Of a DNA stretch of 64,000 nt, positions 25,195 through 34,545 are shown in pieces. Both the position numbers and the translations under genes were made by a program. Under the pieces are notes generated by a model. It was given only the letters and a program-made list of their open reading frames with translations. It did no database searches and was not told where the DNA came from. Within the stretch, counting starts at the first letter, position 1. The number at the start of each line of letters is the position of its first letter. This stretch comes from Neisseria uirgultaei (GTDB lineage: Bacteria > Pseudomonadota > Gammaproteobacteria > Burkholderiales > Neisseriaceae), in assembly GCF_962719845.1 (NCBI RefSeq), contig NZ_CAUIYF010000007.1, forward strand, positions 1 to 64,000, in the 5' to 3' direction.

Positions 25195-27573
25195 TTAGAA
25201 CGTCGTGCCGAGTTGGAATTGGAAGCGTTGGATTTCGTCTTCCGGTTTTTTCTTCAGCGGGTAGGCGTAGCTGAATTTCATCGGGCCCAAAGGCGAGAGC
25301 CAGGTAACCGCGCCGCCGGCGGAATAGCGCAATTCGTTGGTAAAGGTGGATTTGTGCGCGTTTTCCGGGTAAACCGATTTGTTGTTGCCGCTTTCGGCGG
25401 CGGTATAGGTTTTGCCGTCCCATACGCTGCCTGCGTCGGCAAACAGGCTCAGGCGGACGGTGCGCGCGTCTTTCGCACCGGGCATCGGGAAGAGCAGCTC
25501 GGCGGAAACGTTGGCTTTTTTGTTGCCGCCGTAGCTGATTTTGTCGCCGTATTCGTCATACACTTTCGGACCGAGCGTGCCGCTTTCGTAGCCGCGCACC
25601 GAACCCAGACCGCCGCCGTAGAAGTTTTCAAAGAAGGGGATTTCTTTGGTTTTGCTGTAGCCGTTGGCATAGCCGGCTTCGCCGCCGAGCATCAGCGTGA
25701 AGGTTTTGCTCAGGGGGAAGAACCAGGTTTGGTTGTGGGTGGCGGAGTAGTATTGCAGTTTGCTGCCGGGCAGGGCGATTTCGGCATTCACGCCGGTCAG
25801 GTAGCCGCGCGTCGGCCACAGGGCATTGTCGGTTTTGTTGCGCCCCCAGCCGACGGTACCTTTGTACAGCCAGCCTTTGAAGCTGCCGTCTGTGCCGTTG
25901 GTTTTGCCGTATTGTTTGATAAAGTCGGCATAGCGTTTGGGTGCTTTGTTGTAGGTGTTGACGGTCAGGTGTTCCGCCGCCAGACCGAAATTCACGCGGT
26001 CGTATTCGGTAACGGGGATACCCATCCTTACGCCGCCGCCGACGGTGGTGGTTTTATATTGTTTGACACTGGTCGATGCTTTGCGCGGGTCGAAGGCTTT
26101 TCCGTAAATATCGTAGCCCAGGCTGACCCCGTCTGCCGTGAAGTACGGGTCGGTAAACGACAGCGAGCCGTTGAGCGTGGTTTTGCTTCGTGAGGCGCGC
26201 ACGGATGCGGATTTGCCCGTGCCGAAGAGGTTGTCCTGCGATACGCCGGCAGACATCACCAAACCGGTATCCTGCACCCAGCCCGCGCTCAAGTCGAGCG
26301 AGCCGGTGGAGCGTTCGGCCAGGCTCATGTTCAAATCGACTTTGTCGGGCGTGCCGGCAAGCGGGACGGCATCAAACTGTACGTTGTCGAAGTAGCCCAA
26401 CAGCTCGACGCGCTCTTTGGAACGTTGCAGCTTGGAGGTGTCGTAAGGCGCAGATTCCATTTGGCGCAATTCGCGGCGGACGACTTCGTCGCGGGTTTTG
26501 TTGTTGCCGGTGATGTGGATTTCGTTGACGTAGATTTTCCGGCCCGGTTCGATGTGCAGGACGAAATCGACGGTTTTGGTTTCGGCGTTCGGCAGCGGCT
26601 GTACGCTGATTTCGCTGTATGCGTAGCCTGCCGAGCCCATGCGGTTCTGAATCTCACCTAAAACGGCGGTCATCTGCTGACGTTCGTACCATTTGCCGGG
26701 CTTCATGGTCAGCAGTTTTTCCAGTTCGGCCTTGGGGACTTCGTTGGTGTCGCCTTCAATCGACACTTTGCCCCAGCGGAAACGTCCGCCTTCGTGGACG
26801 GTGATTTTGATGGTCTGCTTGGTTTTGTCTTCGTTGGTTTGGATGTCGGTATCGAGGATACGGAAATCGAAGTAGCCGTTGTTTTGGTAGAAGTCGGTTA
26901 CTTTTTCCATGTCTTGGGCAAATTTCTGCTCGTTGAATTGGTTGCTTCGTGTCAGCCAGGTCCAAATGCCGCCTTCGGTCAGGGACATCTGCCGCATCAG
27001 TTTGCGGTCGGAATAGACTTGGTTGCCTTCAAATTCGATGTCGGTAATTTTGGCGGATTTGCCCTCGTCAATCGTGATGTCGATGTCGACGCGGTTGCGG
27101 GCGAGTTTGGTTACTTTGGGCGTGATTTGGATATTGAGTTTGCCGCGTCCGAGGTATTCTTCTTTCAGTCCGGCGACTGCCTGATTGAGTGTCGCCTGAT
27201 TAAAGTATTGCGACTGCGCCAGCCCGAACGATTCGAGGTTTTTCTTGATGGCGTCGTTTTGCAGCATTTTTGCGCCGGTGATGTTGAGCGAGCCGATGGT
27301 GGGGCGTTCGATGACGGTCAGCAGGAGCTGCCCGTCCGCAGTTTCGACGCGCACGTCGTCGAAAAAGCCGGTGGCGTACAGGCTTTTGATGATTTCCCCG
27401 CCGCGATCGTCGTTGTAGGTATCGCCGACTTTGACGGGCAGGTAGTTGAATACGGTGCTCGGCTCGGTACGCTGCAAGCCTTCGACGCGGATGTCTTGGA
27501 TGGTGAAGTCGGCAAATGCCAAAGGCGATATGCCCAACATCATCAGTGCGGAAGCAATCTGTTTCAGTTTCAT
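25195..27573 (-). CDS. bamA: Outer membrane protein assembly factor BamA (Omp85)
   Basis: BamA (792 residues) inserts beta-barrel proteins in the outer membrane; Neisseria Omp85 was the founding member. The signal peptide ends at ISPLAFA near residue 21. Five POTRA domains follow to about residue 425, the first starting FTIQDIRVEGLQRTEPSTVF. The C-terminal 16-strand barrel carries the family motif VRGYESG in loop 6 (near residue 665) and ends in the aromatic signature RFQFQLGTTF. Upstream is rseP and downstream is skp. Confidence 0.98.
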   Translation of the reverse strand: MKLKQIASALMMLGISPLAFADFTIQDIRVEGLQRTEPSTVFNYLPVKVGDTYNDDRGGEIIKSLYATGFFDDVRVETADGQLLLTVIERPTIGSLNITGAKMLQNDAIKKNLESFGLAQSQYFNQATLNQAVAGLKEEYLGRGKLNIQITPKVTKLARNRVDIDITIDEGKSAKITDIEFEGNQVYSDRKLMRQMSLTEGGIWTWLTRSNQFNEQKFAQDMEKVTDFYQNNGYFDFRILDTDIQTNEDKTKQTIKITVHEGGRFRWGKVSIEGDTNEVPKAELEKLLTMKPGKWYERQQMTAVLGEIQNRMGSAGYAYSEISVQPLPNAETKTVDFVLHIEPGRKIYVNEIHITGNNKTRDEVVRRELRQMESAPYDTSKLQRSKERVELLGYFDNVQFDAVPLAGTPDKVDLNMSLAERSTGSLDLSAGWVQDTGLVMSAGVSQDNLFGTGKSASVRASRSKTTLNGSLSFTDPYFTADGVSLGYDIYGKAFDPRKASTSVKQYKTTTVGGGVRMGIPVTEYDRVNFGLAAEHLTVNTYNKAPKRYADFIKQYGKTNGTDGSFKGWLYKGTVGWGRNKTDNALWPTRGYLTGVNAEIALPGSKLQYYSATHNQTWFFPLSKTFTLMLGGEAGYANGYSKTKEIPFFENFYGGGLGSVRGYESGTLGPKVYDEYGDKISYGGNKKANVSAELLFPMPGAKDARTVRLSLFADAGSVWDGKTYTAAESGNNKSVYPENAHKSTFTNELRYSAGGAVTWLSPLGPMKFSYAYPLKKKPEDEIQRFQFQLGTTF

Positions 27574-27629
27574 CGTAAGTTCCTTGTGGTGCGGAATGCG
27601 GTTTCAGACGGCATTCCGAAACGTAAAAT

Positions 27630-28970
27630 CTAACCGAGCAGCCGGGTAACGTCGTTGAAGAAGGCGACCGCCATCATCAGCATCATGAGGGCGAGCCCGA
27701 AGCGCAAACCGATGTTTTGGACGCGTTCGCCCAAAGGTTTGCCGCGTATCCATTCGGCAGTATAAAACACGAGGTGCCCGCCGTCCAAAACGGGGACGGG
27801 CAGCAGGTTCAGCACGCCGAGGCTGATGCTGACCAACGCTAAAAATTCCAAATAACTTTGCAAGCCGAGTTCGGCGGACTGTCCGGCAATATCGGCAATG
27901 GTCAGTGGCCCGGAAATATGGCTGACGGAGGCGTTGCCGCTAATCAGTTTGCCGAAAAATTTGAGGGTTGTCCATGAGTGGGAAACGGTTTTTTCCCAGC
28001 CCATGCCGAATGCGCGGACAACAGACGGACGGTAGCTGCGGCGGATCTGCGCGTCCCACGCCCTGTCCGGCTGCGGACGGAGGCCGACGCGCCCGATCAG
28101 GGTGTGGTCGGGCTGTTCGACAGTATCGGGGCGGATGTCGGCGGTGTGGGTTTGTCCGGCGCGTTCGTAGGTCAGGGTGATTTTTTTGCCGGGGCTTTGG
28201 CGGGTCAGGTTTGCCCATTCCTGCCATGAGGCGATGGGTTTGCCGTCGGCGGCAGTCAGCCTGTCGCCCGGTTTCAGACCTGCTTTTTCGGCGGGGCTGC
28301 CTTTTTCCACGCCGCCGGCAACGGTTGTGATTTTAAAGGGCATCAGCCCGATGTAGCCTTGGTTTTTTGCGATTTTGCCGGCTTCCGGCGTGCCTGCGGC
28401 ATCGATGGTGCGGACGGTTTGCGCGCCCGATGCCGTCTGAACGGCGACGGCGACTTTGCCGGCTTCGAGGTTGAGGACGATTTCGGTTTGCGCGCTGCCC
28501 CAATCTGCAACGGGTGTGCCGTTGACGGATTGTATTTTATCGCCGCTTTGGAAGCCGGCGCGGGCGGCAATGGTGTCGGGTTCGACTGTGCCGACATAGG
28601 GGCGGATTTCGGTAACGCCGAAGGAAAAACTTAAGCCGTAAAGCAAAACCGCCAGTGCGAGGTTGGTCAGCGGGCCTGCGGCGACGATGGCGATGCGTTT
28701 GGCGGGGTGTTGTTTGTCAAAAGCGTAGGGTAAATCGGCTTCTGATACTTCGCCTTCGCGCGTATCGACCATTTTGACGTAACCGCCCAACGGAATCGGG
28801 GCGAGGCACCATTCGGTGTCGCCGCGCTTTCGGGTGAAAAATGGTTTGCCGAAGCCGACGGAAAAGCGCACAACCTTGACGCCGCACAATCTGGCGACGA
28901 TGTAGTGTCCGAATTCGTGCAGGCTGACCAAAATCAGGATGGCGGCGATAAAGGCGATCAGGGTTTGCAA
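27630..28970 (-). CDS. rseP: Site-2 intramembrane protease RseP
   Basis: RseP (446 residues) cuts anti-sigma factors and signal peptide remnants inside the inner membrane. The zinc motif HEFGH is at residues 18-22 in the first membrane segment, and the second ligand motif LLPVPVLDGGHL lies near residue 390. Two PDZ domains fill the periplasmic middle (VSPVE-type GLKPGDRLTAADGKPIASW is the second). Neisseria has few sigma-E targets, so the substrate here is not clear from the window. Confidence 0.97.
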   Translation of the reverse strand: MQTLIAFIAAILILVSLHEFGHYIVARLCGVKVVRFSVGFGKPFFTRKRGDTEWCLAPIPLGGYVKMVDTREGEVSEADLPYAFDKQHPAKRIAIVAAGPLTNLALAVLLYGLSFSFGVTEIRPYVGTVEPDTIAARAGFQSGDKIQSVNGTPVADWGSAQTEIVLNLEAGKVAVAVQTASGAQTVRTIDAAGTPEAGKIAKNQGYIGLMPFKITTVAGGVEKGSPAEKAGLKPGDRLTAADGKPIASWQEWANLTRQSPGKKITLTYERAGQTHTADIRPDTVEQPDHTLIGRVGLRPQPDRAWDAQIRRSYRPSVVRAFGMGWEKTVSHSWTTLKFFGKLISGNASVSHISGPLTIADIAGQSAELGLQSYLEFLALVSISLGVLNLLPVPVLDGGHLVFYTAEWIRGKPLGERVQNIGLRFGLALMMLMMAVAFFNDVTRLLG

Positions 28971-29004
28971 ATGATTTTCCTTTGATAACGGTGTTCAGAC
29001 GGCA

Positions 29005-30189
29005 TCAGCGCAGTGTGCCGATAAATGCCCGCGCCTGTGCGCGTGTCCGGGCATCTTGCGCCAAGAGCTCCCCTATATCGCCTATGCCGTCTGAAAAGTC
29101 TTGTGCGAGGCAGTGGGCGACGGTTTTGGCAATGTCGGTAAACTTAATCTGCCCGTCCAAAAAGGCGGCGACGGCGGCTTCGTTGGCGGCGTTCAATACG
29201 CAGGGCGCGGCTCCGCCTGCGTTCATGGCTTCATAGGCGAGCTTCAGGCAGGGGAAGCGGTCAAAGTCGGGCTTTTGGAAGGTCAGCGCGGACAATGCGT
29301 CGAAATCAAGGTCGCTGACACCCGAATCGATGCGCTCGGGCAAACCCAAACAATACGCGATGGGCGTACGCATATCGGGATTGCCCAGTTGCGCCAACAC
29401 GGAGCCGTCGCGGTAGCGCACCATGCTGTGTATCACGGATTGCGGATGGATGACGACTTCGAGTTTATCAGGCGGGCAGTTGAACAGCCAATGCGCTTCA
29501 ATCAGCTCCAAACCTTTGTTCATCATGGTGGCGGAATCGACGGAGATTTTGCGCCCCATACTCCAATTGGGGTGTTTGACCGCTTGCGCGGGCGTAATGC
29601 TGTCGAACGTGCCTAAATCGGCCGTCAGAAACGGGCCGCCGGAAGCGGTCAGGATAATCGAGCGGATGCCGTGTTCGTTCAGACGGCCTGTGTAATCACG
29701 CGGCAAAACTTGGAAAATGGCGTTGTGTTCGCTGTCGATAGGCAACACTGCCGCACCGTTTGCACGGGCGGTTTCCATAAACAACGCGCCGGAAACCACC
29801 AGCGTCTCTTTGTTCGCCAGATAAATGGTTTTGCCTTTTTGCGCCGCTGCGAGCGCGGAAGGCAGCCCCGCCGCCCCGACGATGGCGCACATGACACCGC
29901 TGACTTCGCCGGCAGAGGCAACATCGATCAATGCCTGCGCGCCGTGTAAAACCTGCGTCGCCGTGCCGTCGCGTTTCAACAGGGCTTCAAGCCGGGCGGT
30001 GTGTTCCGCATCGGCAACGACGGCATATTCGGGGCGGAACGTTTGACATTGAGCCGCCAGTTTCTCGACCTGCTTATGCCCTGCCAGCGCGAATACGCGG
30101 AATTTTTCGGGGTGGCGGGAGACAACGTCCAGCGTGCTTTCGCCTATGCTGCCGGTACTGCCTAATATGGTCAGGACTTGTGGTGTCAT
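29005..30189 (-). CDS. dxr: 1-deoxy-D-xylulose 5-phosphate reductoisomerase
   Basis: Dxr (394 residues) makes MEP from DXP, the committed step of non-mevalonate isoprenoid synthesis. The NADPH motif is GSTGSIGESTLDVV near residues 8-21. The metal and substrate loop PIDSEHNAIFQ (near residue 145) and SMGRKISVDSATMMNKGLE (near residue 222) are present. The ATG at 30189 is preferred; the frame extends upstream through an uptake sequence. It is followed by rseP and preceded by cdsA, so isoprenoid, phospholipid and undecaprenyl supply share one operon. Confidence 0.98.
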   Translation of the reverse strand: MTPQVLTILGSTGSIGESTLDVVSRHPEKFRVFALAGHKQVEKLAAQCQTFRPEYAVVADAEHTARLEALLKRDGTATQVLHGAQALIDVASAGEVSGVMCAIVGAAGLPSALAAAQKGKTIYLANKETLVVSGALFMETARANGAAVLPIDSEHNAIFQVLPRDYTGRLNEHGIRSIILTASGGPFLTADLGTFDSITPAQAVKHPNWSMGRKISVDSATMMNKGLELIEAHWLFNCPPDKLEVVIHPQSVIHSMVRYRDGSVLAQLGNPDMRTPIAYCLGLPERIDSGVSDLDFDALSALTFQKPDFDRFPCLKLAYEAMNAGGAAPCVLNAANEAAVAAFLDGQIKFTDIAKTVAHCLAQDFSDGIGDIGELLAQDARTRAQARAFIGTLR

Positions 30190-30211
30190 AATGAGGATAA
30201 CTTTATACCAG

Positions 30212-30240
30212 ATGCCGTCTGAAGCGTTTTCAGACGGCAT
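30212..30240 (-). terminator. Uptake-sequence hairpin between cdsA and dxr
   Basis: ATGCCGTCTGAA and its complement flank a five-base loop. It lies within the operon between cdsA (stop at 30245) and dxr. Confidence 0.55.
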
Positions 30241-30244
30241 AGAA

Positions 30245-31042
30245 TCAATTTAAAACCGACATCATCGCCGCATAGACGCTGATAACGGCAATCAGGCTGT
30301 CGGTGCGGTCAAACACGCCGCCGTGTCCGGGCAGCAGCTTGCTGCTGTCTTTGATGCCCGCCGCACGTTTGAGCCAGCTTTCCAACAGATCACCGCATAC
30401 GCTGACAACGGTCAGCACCAAACCGATTAACACGGTATCGAACCAGCCTGTATCGAATGCCAGCCAGCTGGCACTTCGTACGGCAGTCATGTACACGGCC
30501 ACGCAAACCGCGCCGCCGATTGCGCCTTCCCAGCTTTTGCCGGGGCTGATTGCCGGTGCGATTTTGTGTTTACCGAACGCCTTGCCGCTGAAATACGCGC
30601 AAACGTCGGCAACCCAGACCAGACCCATGACGGCGAGCAGCGGAAGGGCATCATCGGGATTCGGGCGCAGGGATAGGAGCGCGAACCAAAACGGCATGAC
30701 CAGAAGCCAGCCGACGGCATAAACCTGCCAACCGCCGTTGAGCCTCCATTTGAATCTCAACCATAAAGGCATGATGGCGAGCCAAAATGCCAAAACAACA
30801 TACCAAACCAAATTAGGCAGCATCCAGCCGCCCGCATAGGCAACCACGCCGAAAACCAAGGTTGCGGCGAGGTAATGGTTGGTTTTGATTTTGCACAAAC
30901 CGCCCATACGGGCATATTCCCACAAGGCAATCAGGGCAATCAGCCCGCAAAATGCAGCCCACAACCATTGCGGCGCGTAAAACAGCATGCCCAGCATCAG
31001 CGGCAGCAGCCACATAGCGGTTATTACCCGTTGTTTCAGCAT
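30245..31042 (-). CDS. cdsA: Phosphatidate cytidylyltransferase
   Basis: CdsA (265 residues) converts phosphatidate and CTP to CDP-diacylglycerol in the inner membrane. Several hydrophobic segments are evident, beginning MLKQRVITAMWLLPLMLGML. The family signature is LESWLKRAAGIKDSSKLLPG followed by HGGVFDRTDS near residues 218-248, with the metal-binding aspartate. It starts two bases after the uppS stop, so the pair is translationally linked. Confidence 0.98.
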   Translation of the reverse strand: MLKQRVITAMWLLPLMLGMLFYAPQWLWAAFCGLIALIALWEYARMGGLCKIKTNHYLAATLVFGVVAYAGGWMLPNLVWYVVLAFWLAIMPLWLRFKWRLNGGWQVYAVGWLLVMPFWFALLSLRPNPDDALPLLAVMGLVWVADVCAYFSGKAFGKHKIAPAISPGKSWEGAIGGAVCVAVYMTAVRSASWLAFDTGWFDTVLIGLVLTVVSVCGDLLESWLKRAAGIKDSSKLLPGHGGVFDRTDSLIAVISVYAAMMSVLN

Positions 31043-31044
31043 AT

Positions 31045-31791
31045 TCAGTTCCTTTGCTGTTCGATAGGCAGTTGCTCGGAGGTGCGTCCGAACCGCCGTT
31101 CGCGTTTTTGGAACGAAGCGACGGCATCGTCCAAAGCCTTGCCGTCAAAATCGGGCCACAAAATATCGGTGAAATACAGTTCGGCATAAGCCATTTGCCA
31201 GAGCAGGAAATTGCTGATGCGCGTTTCGCCGCCGGTGCGGATGAACAAATCCGGTTCCGGTGCATCGCCCAGCATCAAGTGTTTGGCCAGCGTGTCTTCC
31301 GTAATCTCGGATACGCCTTCGGCAATCAGCTTGTTTGCCGCCTGCAAAATGTCCCAACGTCCGCCGTAATCGGCGGCAATGCTCAGGGTCAGACCGGTAT
31401 TGTTTGCCGTCAAGGCTTCCGCCTCTTTGATGCCTTGCAGAATCTGCCGATTAAAGCGTTCGCGGCTGCCCAGTATTTTCAGGCGCATATTGTTTTCGTG
31501 CAGACGGCGTACCTGTTTTTGCAAAGCCTGTAAAAACAGCCCCATCAGGAACGAAACTTCGTCTTCGGGGCGGCGCCAGTTTTCGGTTGAAAAGGCAAAC
31601 ACGGTCAGATATTGCACACCCAGTTTGGCGCAATGCTTCACCATATTTTCCAATGCGTCCAAACCGCGTTTGTGTCCCATTATGCGCGGGAGGAAACGCT
31701 TTTTCGCCCAACGGCCGTTGCCGTCCATAATTACGGCGATATGCTTGGGAATGGCGGTGTGTTCTAAAACGGCCTGCGTGCTGCTTTTCAT
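31045..31791 (-). CDS. uppS: Undecaprenyl diphosphate synthase
   Basis: UppS (248 residues) makes the C55 carrier lipid for peptidoglycan and LOS from IPP and FPP. The P-loop like motif IAVIMDGNGRWAKKR near residues 19-33 has the catalytic aspartate. The C-terminal LFIRTGGETRISNFLLWQ segment near residues 192-209 is diagnostic. AAAGGCAG on the minus strand precedes the start at 31791; a longer start at 31818 overlaps an uptake sequence and is less likely. Confidence 0.98.
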   Translation of the reverse strand: MKSSTQAVLEHTAIPKHIAVIMDGNGRWAKKRFLPRIMGHKRGLDALENMVKHCAKLGVQYLTVFAFSTENWRRPEDEVSFLMGLFLQALQKQVRRLHENNMRLKILGSRERFNRQILQGIKEAEALTANNTGLTLSIAADYGGRWDILQAANKLIAEGVSEITEDTLAKHLMLGDAPEPDLFIRTGGETRISNFLLWQMAYAELYFTDILWPDFDGKALDDAVASFQKRERRFGRTSEQLPIEQQRN

Positions 31792-31846
31792 GTCTGCCTT
31801 TCGCGGTTCGGCGTTCAAATGCCGTCTGAACGCCGAACCGTGCAGG

Positions 31847-32404
31847 TTAAATTGCCATCAAATCTTCTTCTTTGGCAGTCAGGAGTTTGTCGGCTTCGGT
31901 AATGTATTTGTCGGTCAGTTTTTGAACCGCTTCTTCGCCGCGACGTGCCTCGTCTTCGGAAATTTCTTTGTCTTTGAGGAGTTTTTTGATGTGGTCGTTG
32001 GCATCGCGGCGCACGTTGCGGATAGAGACGCGGCCTTCTTCCGCTTCGCCGCGTACGACTTTAATCAGGTCTTTGCGGCGTTCCTCGGTCAGCATGGGCA
32101 TCGGCACGCGAATCAGGTCGCCGACCGCTGCCGGGTTCAGTCCCAAGTTTGAATCGCGGATGGCTTTCTCGACTTTGGCCGCCATATTGCTTTCAAACGG
32201 TTTCACGCCGATGGTGCGCGCGTCCAGAAGCGTTACGTTGGCAACCTGGCTGACGGGGACCATGCTGCCCCAGTATTCGACTTCCACTTGGTCGAGCAGG
32301 CCGGTATGCGCGCGGCCGGTACGCACTTTCGCCAGATTTTCTTTCAGTACTTCGACCGAACGCTGCATCTTGCCTTCGGCTGTTTTTTGAATATCGTTGA
32401 TCAT
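31847..32404 (-). CDS. frr: Ribosome recycling factor
   Basis: RRF (185 residues) splits post-termination ribosomes with EF-G. MINDIQKTAEGKMQRSVEVL, the LRTGRAHTGLL-like AKVRTGRAHTGLLDQ near residues 24-38 and the long coiled C-terminal arm identify it. As the first gene on the minus strand it probably heads the operon frr-uppS-cdsA-dxr-rseP-bamA-skp-lpxD-fabZ-lpxA. Confidence 0.98.
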   Translation of the reverse strand: MINDIQKTAEGKMQRSVEVLKENLAKVRTGRAHTGLLDQVEVEYWGSMVPVSQVANVTLLDARTIGVKPFESNMAAKVEKAIRDSNLGLNPAAVGDLIRVPMPMLTEERRKDLIKVVRGEAEEGRVSIRNVRRDANDHIKKLLKDKEISEDEARRGEEAVQKLTDKYITEADKLLTAKEEDLMAI

Positions 32405-32435
32405 ATTGTTCTTTCGGTAAGATAAGGTAAGCGGG

Positions 32436-32474
32436 CAGCCGTCTGAAACGTGCTTCAAACCTTTCAGACGGCAT
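32436..32474. terminator. Uptake-sequence inverted pair upstream of frr
   Basis: GCCGTCTGAAA and TTTCAGACGGC flank an 18-base spacer about 35 bp upstream of frr. A second pair follows at 32539. Confidence 0.5.
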
Positions 32475-32538
32475 GAAAACTGTTAACTGCGAATAGTACC
32501 GTTATTCGGGCATGACGACAAGGTAGGCGGATTGGGGA

Positions 32539-32573
32539 TGCCGTCTGAAGCGGCAGGCGTTTCAGACGGCATC
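32539..32573 (-). terminator. Uptake-sequence hairpin after the FUSC-like gene
   Basis: ATGCCGTCTGAA and its complement with an 11-base loop lie 12 bases past the stop of the minus-strand gene at 32585. Confidence 0.65.
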
Positions 32574-32584
32574 GTGTTTGACCG

Positions 32585-33712
32585 TCAACTGTGTTCCCGT
32601 GTTTCAAGCAGGCTTTGGCGCAGGTGTTGGCGTTCGTGGGCATCCAGCCATTTGCGGCGGGTGCGTTGCAGCAGGATGACGAGGGCGGAAATTTCCTGAC
32701 GCATATTGGTGCTGAGCCAGAGGAAGCCCTGCCATTGGTAGTGGAGGTGTTCGGCGAGGGCTTCCAGTTCGGGGTTGATGGCGGTATCGATGCGGATACG
32801 GCGGGCGTGTCTGCCGTTGATGAGGGCGACGGTTTGTTGCAGGTCGGTTTGGAGCAGGGTGAAGTGGCGGTCGAGCAGCCGGATTTCGCTGCCGTTGAGT
32901 TTGGGAGATTGCAGCTTGGCGGCGGTGGTCAGGAGCAGCTCGGTGGTGTTGACGATTTTACGGTGGGCATGCTGCATGGCTTCCATCATAGCGGGGCTGA
33001 TGCGGCTTTCGCCCGATGTGGCGGCGAGGTGGCTGCGGCTTTTGACCATGCGTGCGTTGATTTGGCGCATTTTCGCCATGTTCTCCTCGAGGCGTTCGCG
33101 CGTCATACGCCTGCCGTTGCTGATTTCGGCAATCATTTTGCTGCAGTCGGTCAGGTTGTCGGCAAGCATGAAACGCCACATCAGTGTGGATTTCAGCGGC
33201 AGCAGTTTGGCGGCGGCAATGGCGATGGCCGCGCCGATGAGGACGTTCATGGCGCGCATGAGGCCGCTGTCGAGCCATTCGCTGCCGTTGTCGCCGATGA
33301 GCATGCACATCGTCAGCCCCGCCAGCATAGGGACGTAACCGTTTTTGCCGACCGCCGCCCAACCGGCCAGTGCGCTTGCCGTGCCGACGGTAAGGTAGAA
33401 GAGGAGATTGTCGTGGAAATAATGCTGGTTCAGCCATAAGACGCCCAAACCCGCACCCAGTCCAATGACCGTGCCGAGCATACGTTCCACCGCCTTGGAG
33501 TAAATCGCGCCTTGGAACTGGAGCATGCCGAGGACGACGAAGACGGTCATGCCTATCCATTCGCCGTGTTGGAGATGGAGCAGCCGGGCGAGTGCGGTGG
33601 CGAACAGGACGGCCCCGCCGAGCCGCACGGCGTGGATGAGGCGGCGGTGGCGGTAGCGTTCGTAGGAGTTGAGCCAGCGGCTGACGAGGCGGTTGCGTTG
33701 CGAGGTGTTCAT
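32585..33712 (-). CDS. FUSC/aromatic-acid exporter family membrane protein
   Basis: The gene encodes 375 residues with an N-terminal block of about six hydrophobic segments (residues 25-190, including GGAVLFATALARLLHL and ATALIGAAIAIAAAKLL-like stretches) and a long cytosolic helical C-terminal half rich in R, L and E (MTRERLEENMAKMRQINARM). This architecture fits the YccS/FUSC or ArAE exporter superfamily, half-length form. The substrate is unknown. It is monocistronic and lies next to tRNA-Thr. Confidence in the family is moderate; it rests on topology and the characteristic GEWIGMTVFVVLGM segment. Confidence 0.75.
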   Translation of the reverse strand: MNTSQRNRLVSRWLNSYERYRHRRLIHAVRLGGAVLFATALARLLHLQHGEWIGMTVFVVLGMLQFQGAIYSKAVERMLGTVIGLGAGLGVLWLNQHYFHDNLLFYLTVGTASALAGWAAVGKNGYVPMLAGLTMCMLIGDNGSEWLDSGLMRAMNVLIGAAIAIAAAKLLPLKSTLMWRFMLADNLTDCSKMIAEISNGRRMTRERLEENMAKMRQINARMVKSRSHLAATSGESRISPAMMEAMQHAHRKIVNTTELLLTTAAKLQSPKLNGSEIRLLDRHFTLLQTDLQQTVALINGRHARRIRIDTAINPELEALAEHLHYQWQGFLWLSTNMRQEISALVILLQRTRRKWLDAHERQHLRQSLLETREHS

Positions 33713-33785
33713 ATCGGTTGCCGTCTGAAGCGGAAATGTGAAAAAGCACAGGCTTCCCGGGGTAGGGAGGGTCTGTGCTTGGTAT

Positions 33786-33861
33786 TGGTGCCGGAGAAGG
33801 GAATCGAACCCCCGACCTTCGCGTTACGAATGCGCTGCTCTACCGACTGAGCTACACCGGC
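33786..33861 (-). tRNA. tRNA-Thr (anticodon CGT)
   Basis: The minus strand folds as a 76-nt tRNA beginning GCCGGTGTAGCTCAGTCGG and ending in an encoded CCA. The anticodon loop TTCGTAA gives CGT, reading ACG. It is closely similar to the E. coli tRNA-Thr(CGU) pattern, with GCATTCGTAAC in the anticodon arm. Confidence 0.97.
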
Positions 33862-33965
33862 TTTTTTCGTTATGATATATATGAACGGTTGTTTGTGCAA
33901 CTTTTCGGGCGGCTGCACGGGTTTTGCACGGTATAATGCGGTTTGCTTCGTGAGGAGGGTCGGCG

Positions 33966-34451
33966 ATGTATGTGAACGAGAAATATCCCTATACGGCTCT
34001 GTTTGCGGGGCTGGTGTTTTTGACGCTGCCGTTTGCGTTGGCGGTGCATGATGCCTTTGCGCTTGCGTTCGGACGGGCGGGGCTGACGGTGTCGGTGTCG
34101 GACGGCGGATTCGGTTGGCGTGGCGGTTGGGACGGCGTGGTGTGGTTTGTGTATGGCGTGTTTGCGTTTTTGAATGTGGTTGTATCAGCGGGTCTGACGA
34201 AGCTGGCGTACAAAAAGATGATGCGGCGGCATTCGCGTTACGCGCTGTTTCTGTCGGGCGTGGCGGCTTGCGCGGCGGCGGCGGTGGCTTGGATTCTCGA
34301 GCTGTTGTTGGGCAGTGCCGCTTTGGGCGGGCTGCGCGGGGAGGCGGTGTCGGAATATGCGTTTGCCGTGTGGCTGGTGTCTATGCTGACGCTGCCCAAA
34401 CGCCTGACGCGCGCGCCGGTGCAGCCGGTGGTGTTTCACAGGAAAAAATAG
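33966..34451 (+). CDS. Small integral membrane protein of unknown function
   Basis: The gene encodes 161 residues with four hydrophobic segments (TALFAGLVFLTLPFALAVHD, VVWFVYGVFAFLNVVVSAGL, ALFLSGVAACAAAAVAWILE, AFAVWLVSMLTLPK), a basic loop YKKMMRRHSR and a positively charged tail VVFHRKK. No family is recognised. Codon use is ordinary for the chromosome. GGAGGG at 33953-33958 is the ribosome site. An uptake-sequence hairpin follows. Confidence 0.7.
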   Translation: MYVNEKYPYTALFAGLVFLTLPFALAVHDAFALAFGRAGLTVSVSDGGFGWRGGWDGVVWFVYGVFAFLNVVVSAGLTKLAYKKMMRRHSRYALFLSGVAACAAAAVAWILELLLGSAALGGLRGEAVSEYAFAVWLVSMLTLPKRLTRAPVQPVVFHRKK

Positions 34452-34464
34452 GTTGGAACGGGAA

Positions 34465-34502
34465 TGCCGTCTGAAACCCGATACGCGGTTTCAGACGGTA
34501 TG
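34465..34502 (+). terminator. Uptake-sequence hairpin after the small membrane protein
   Basis: ATGCCGTCTGAAACC pairs with GGTTTCAGACGGTAT, with one G-T in the arm, 13 bases past the stop. Confidence 0.65.
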
Positions 34503-34545
34503 TTTTTCCGCTAACATTACGCCTGAATATGGACAGGAAGCATAT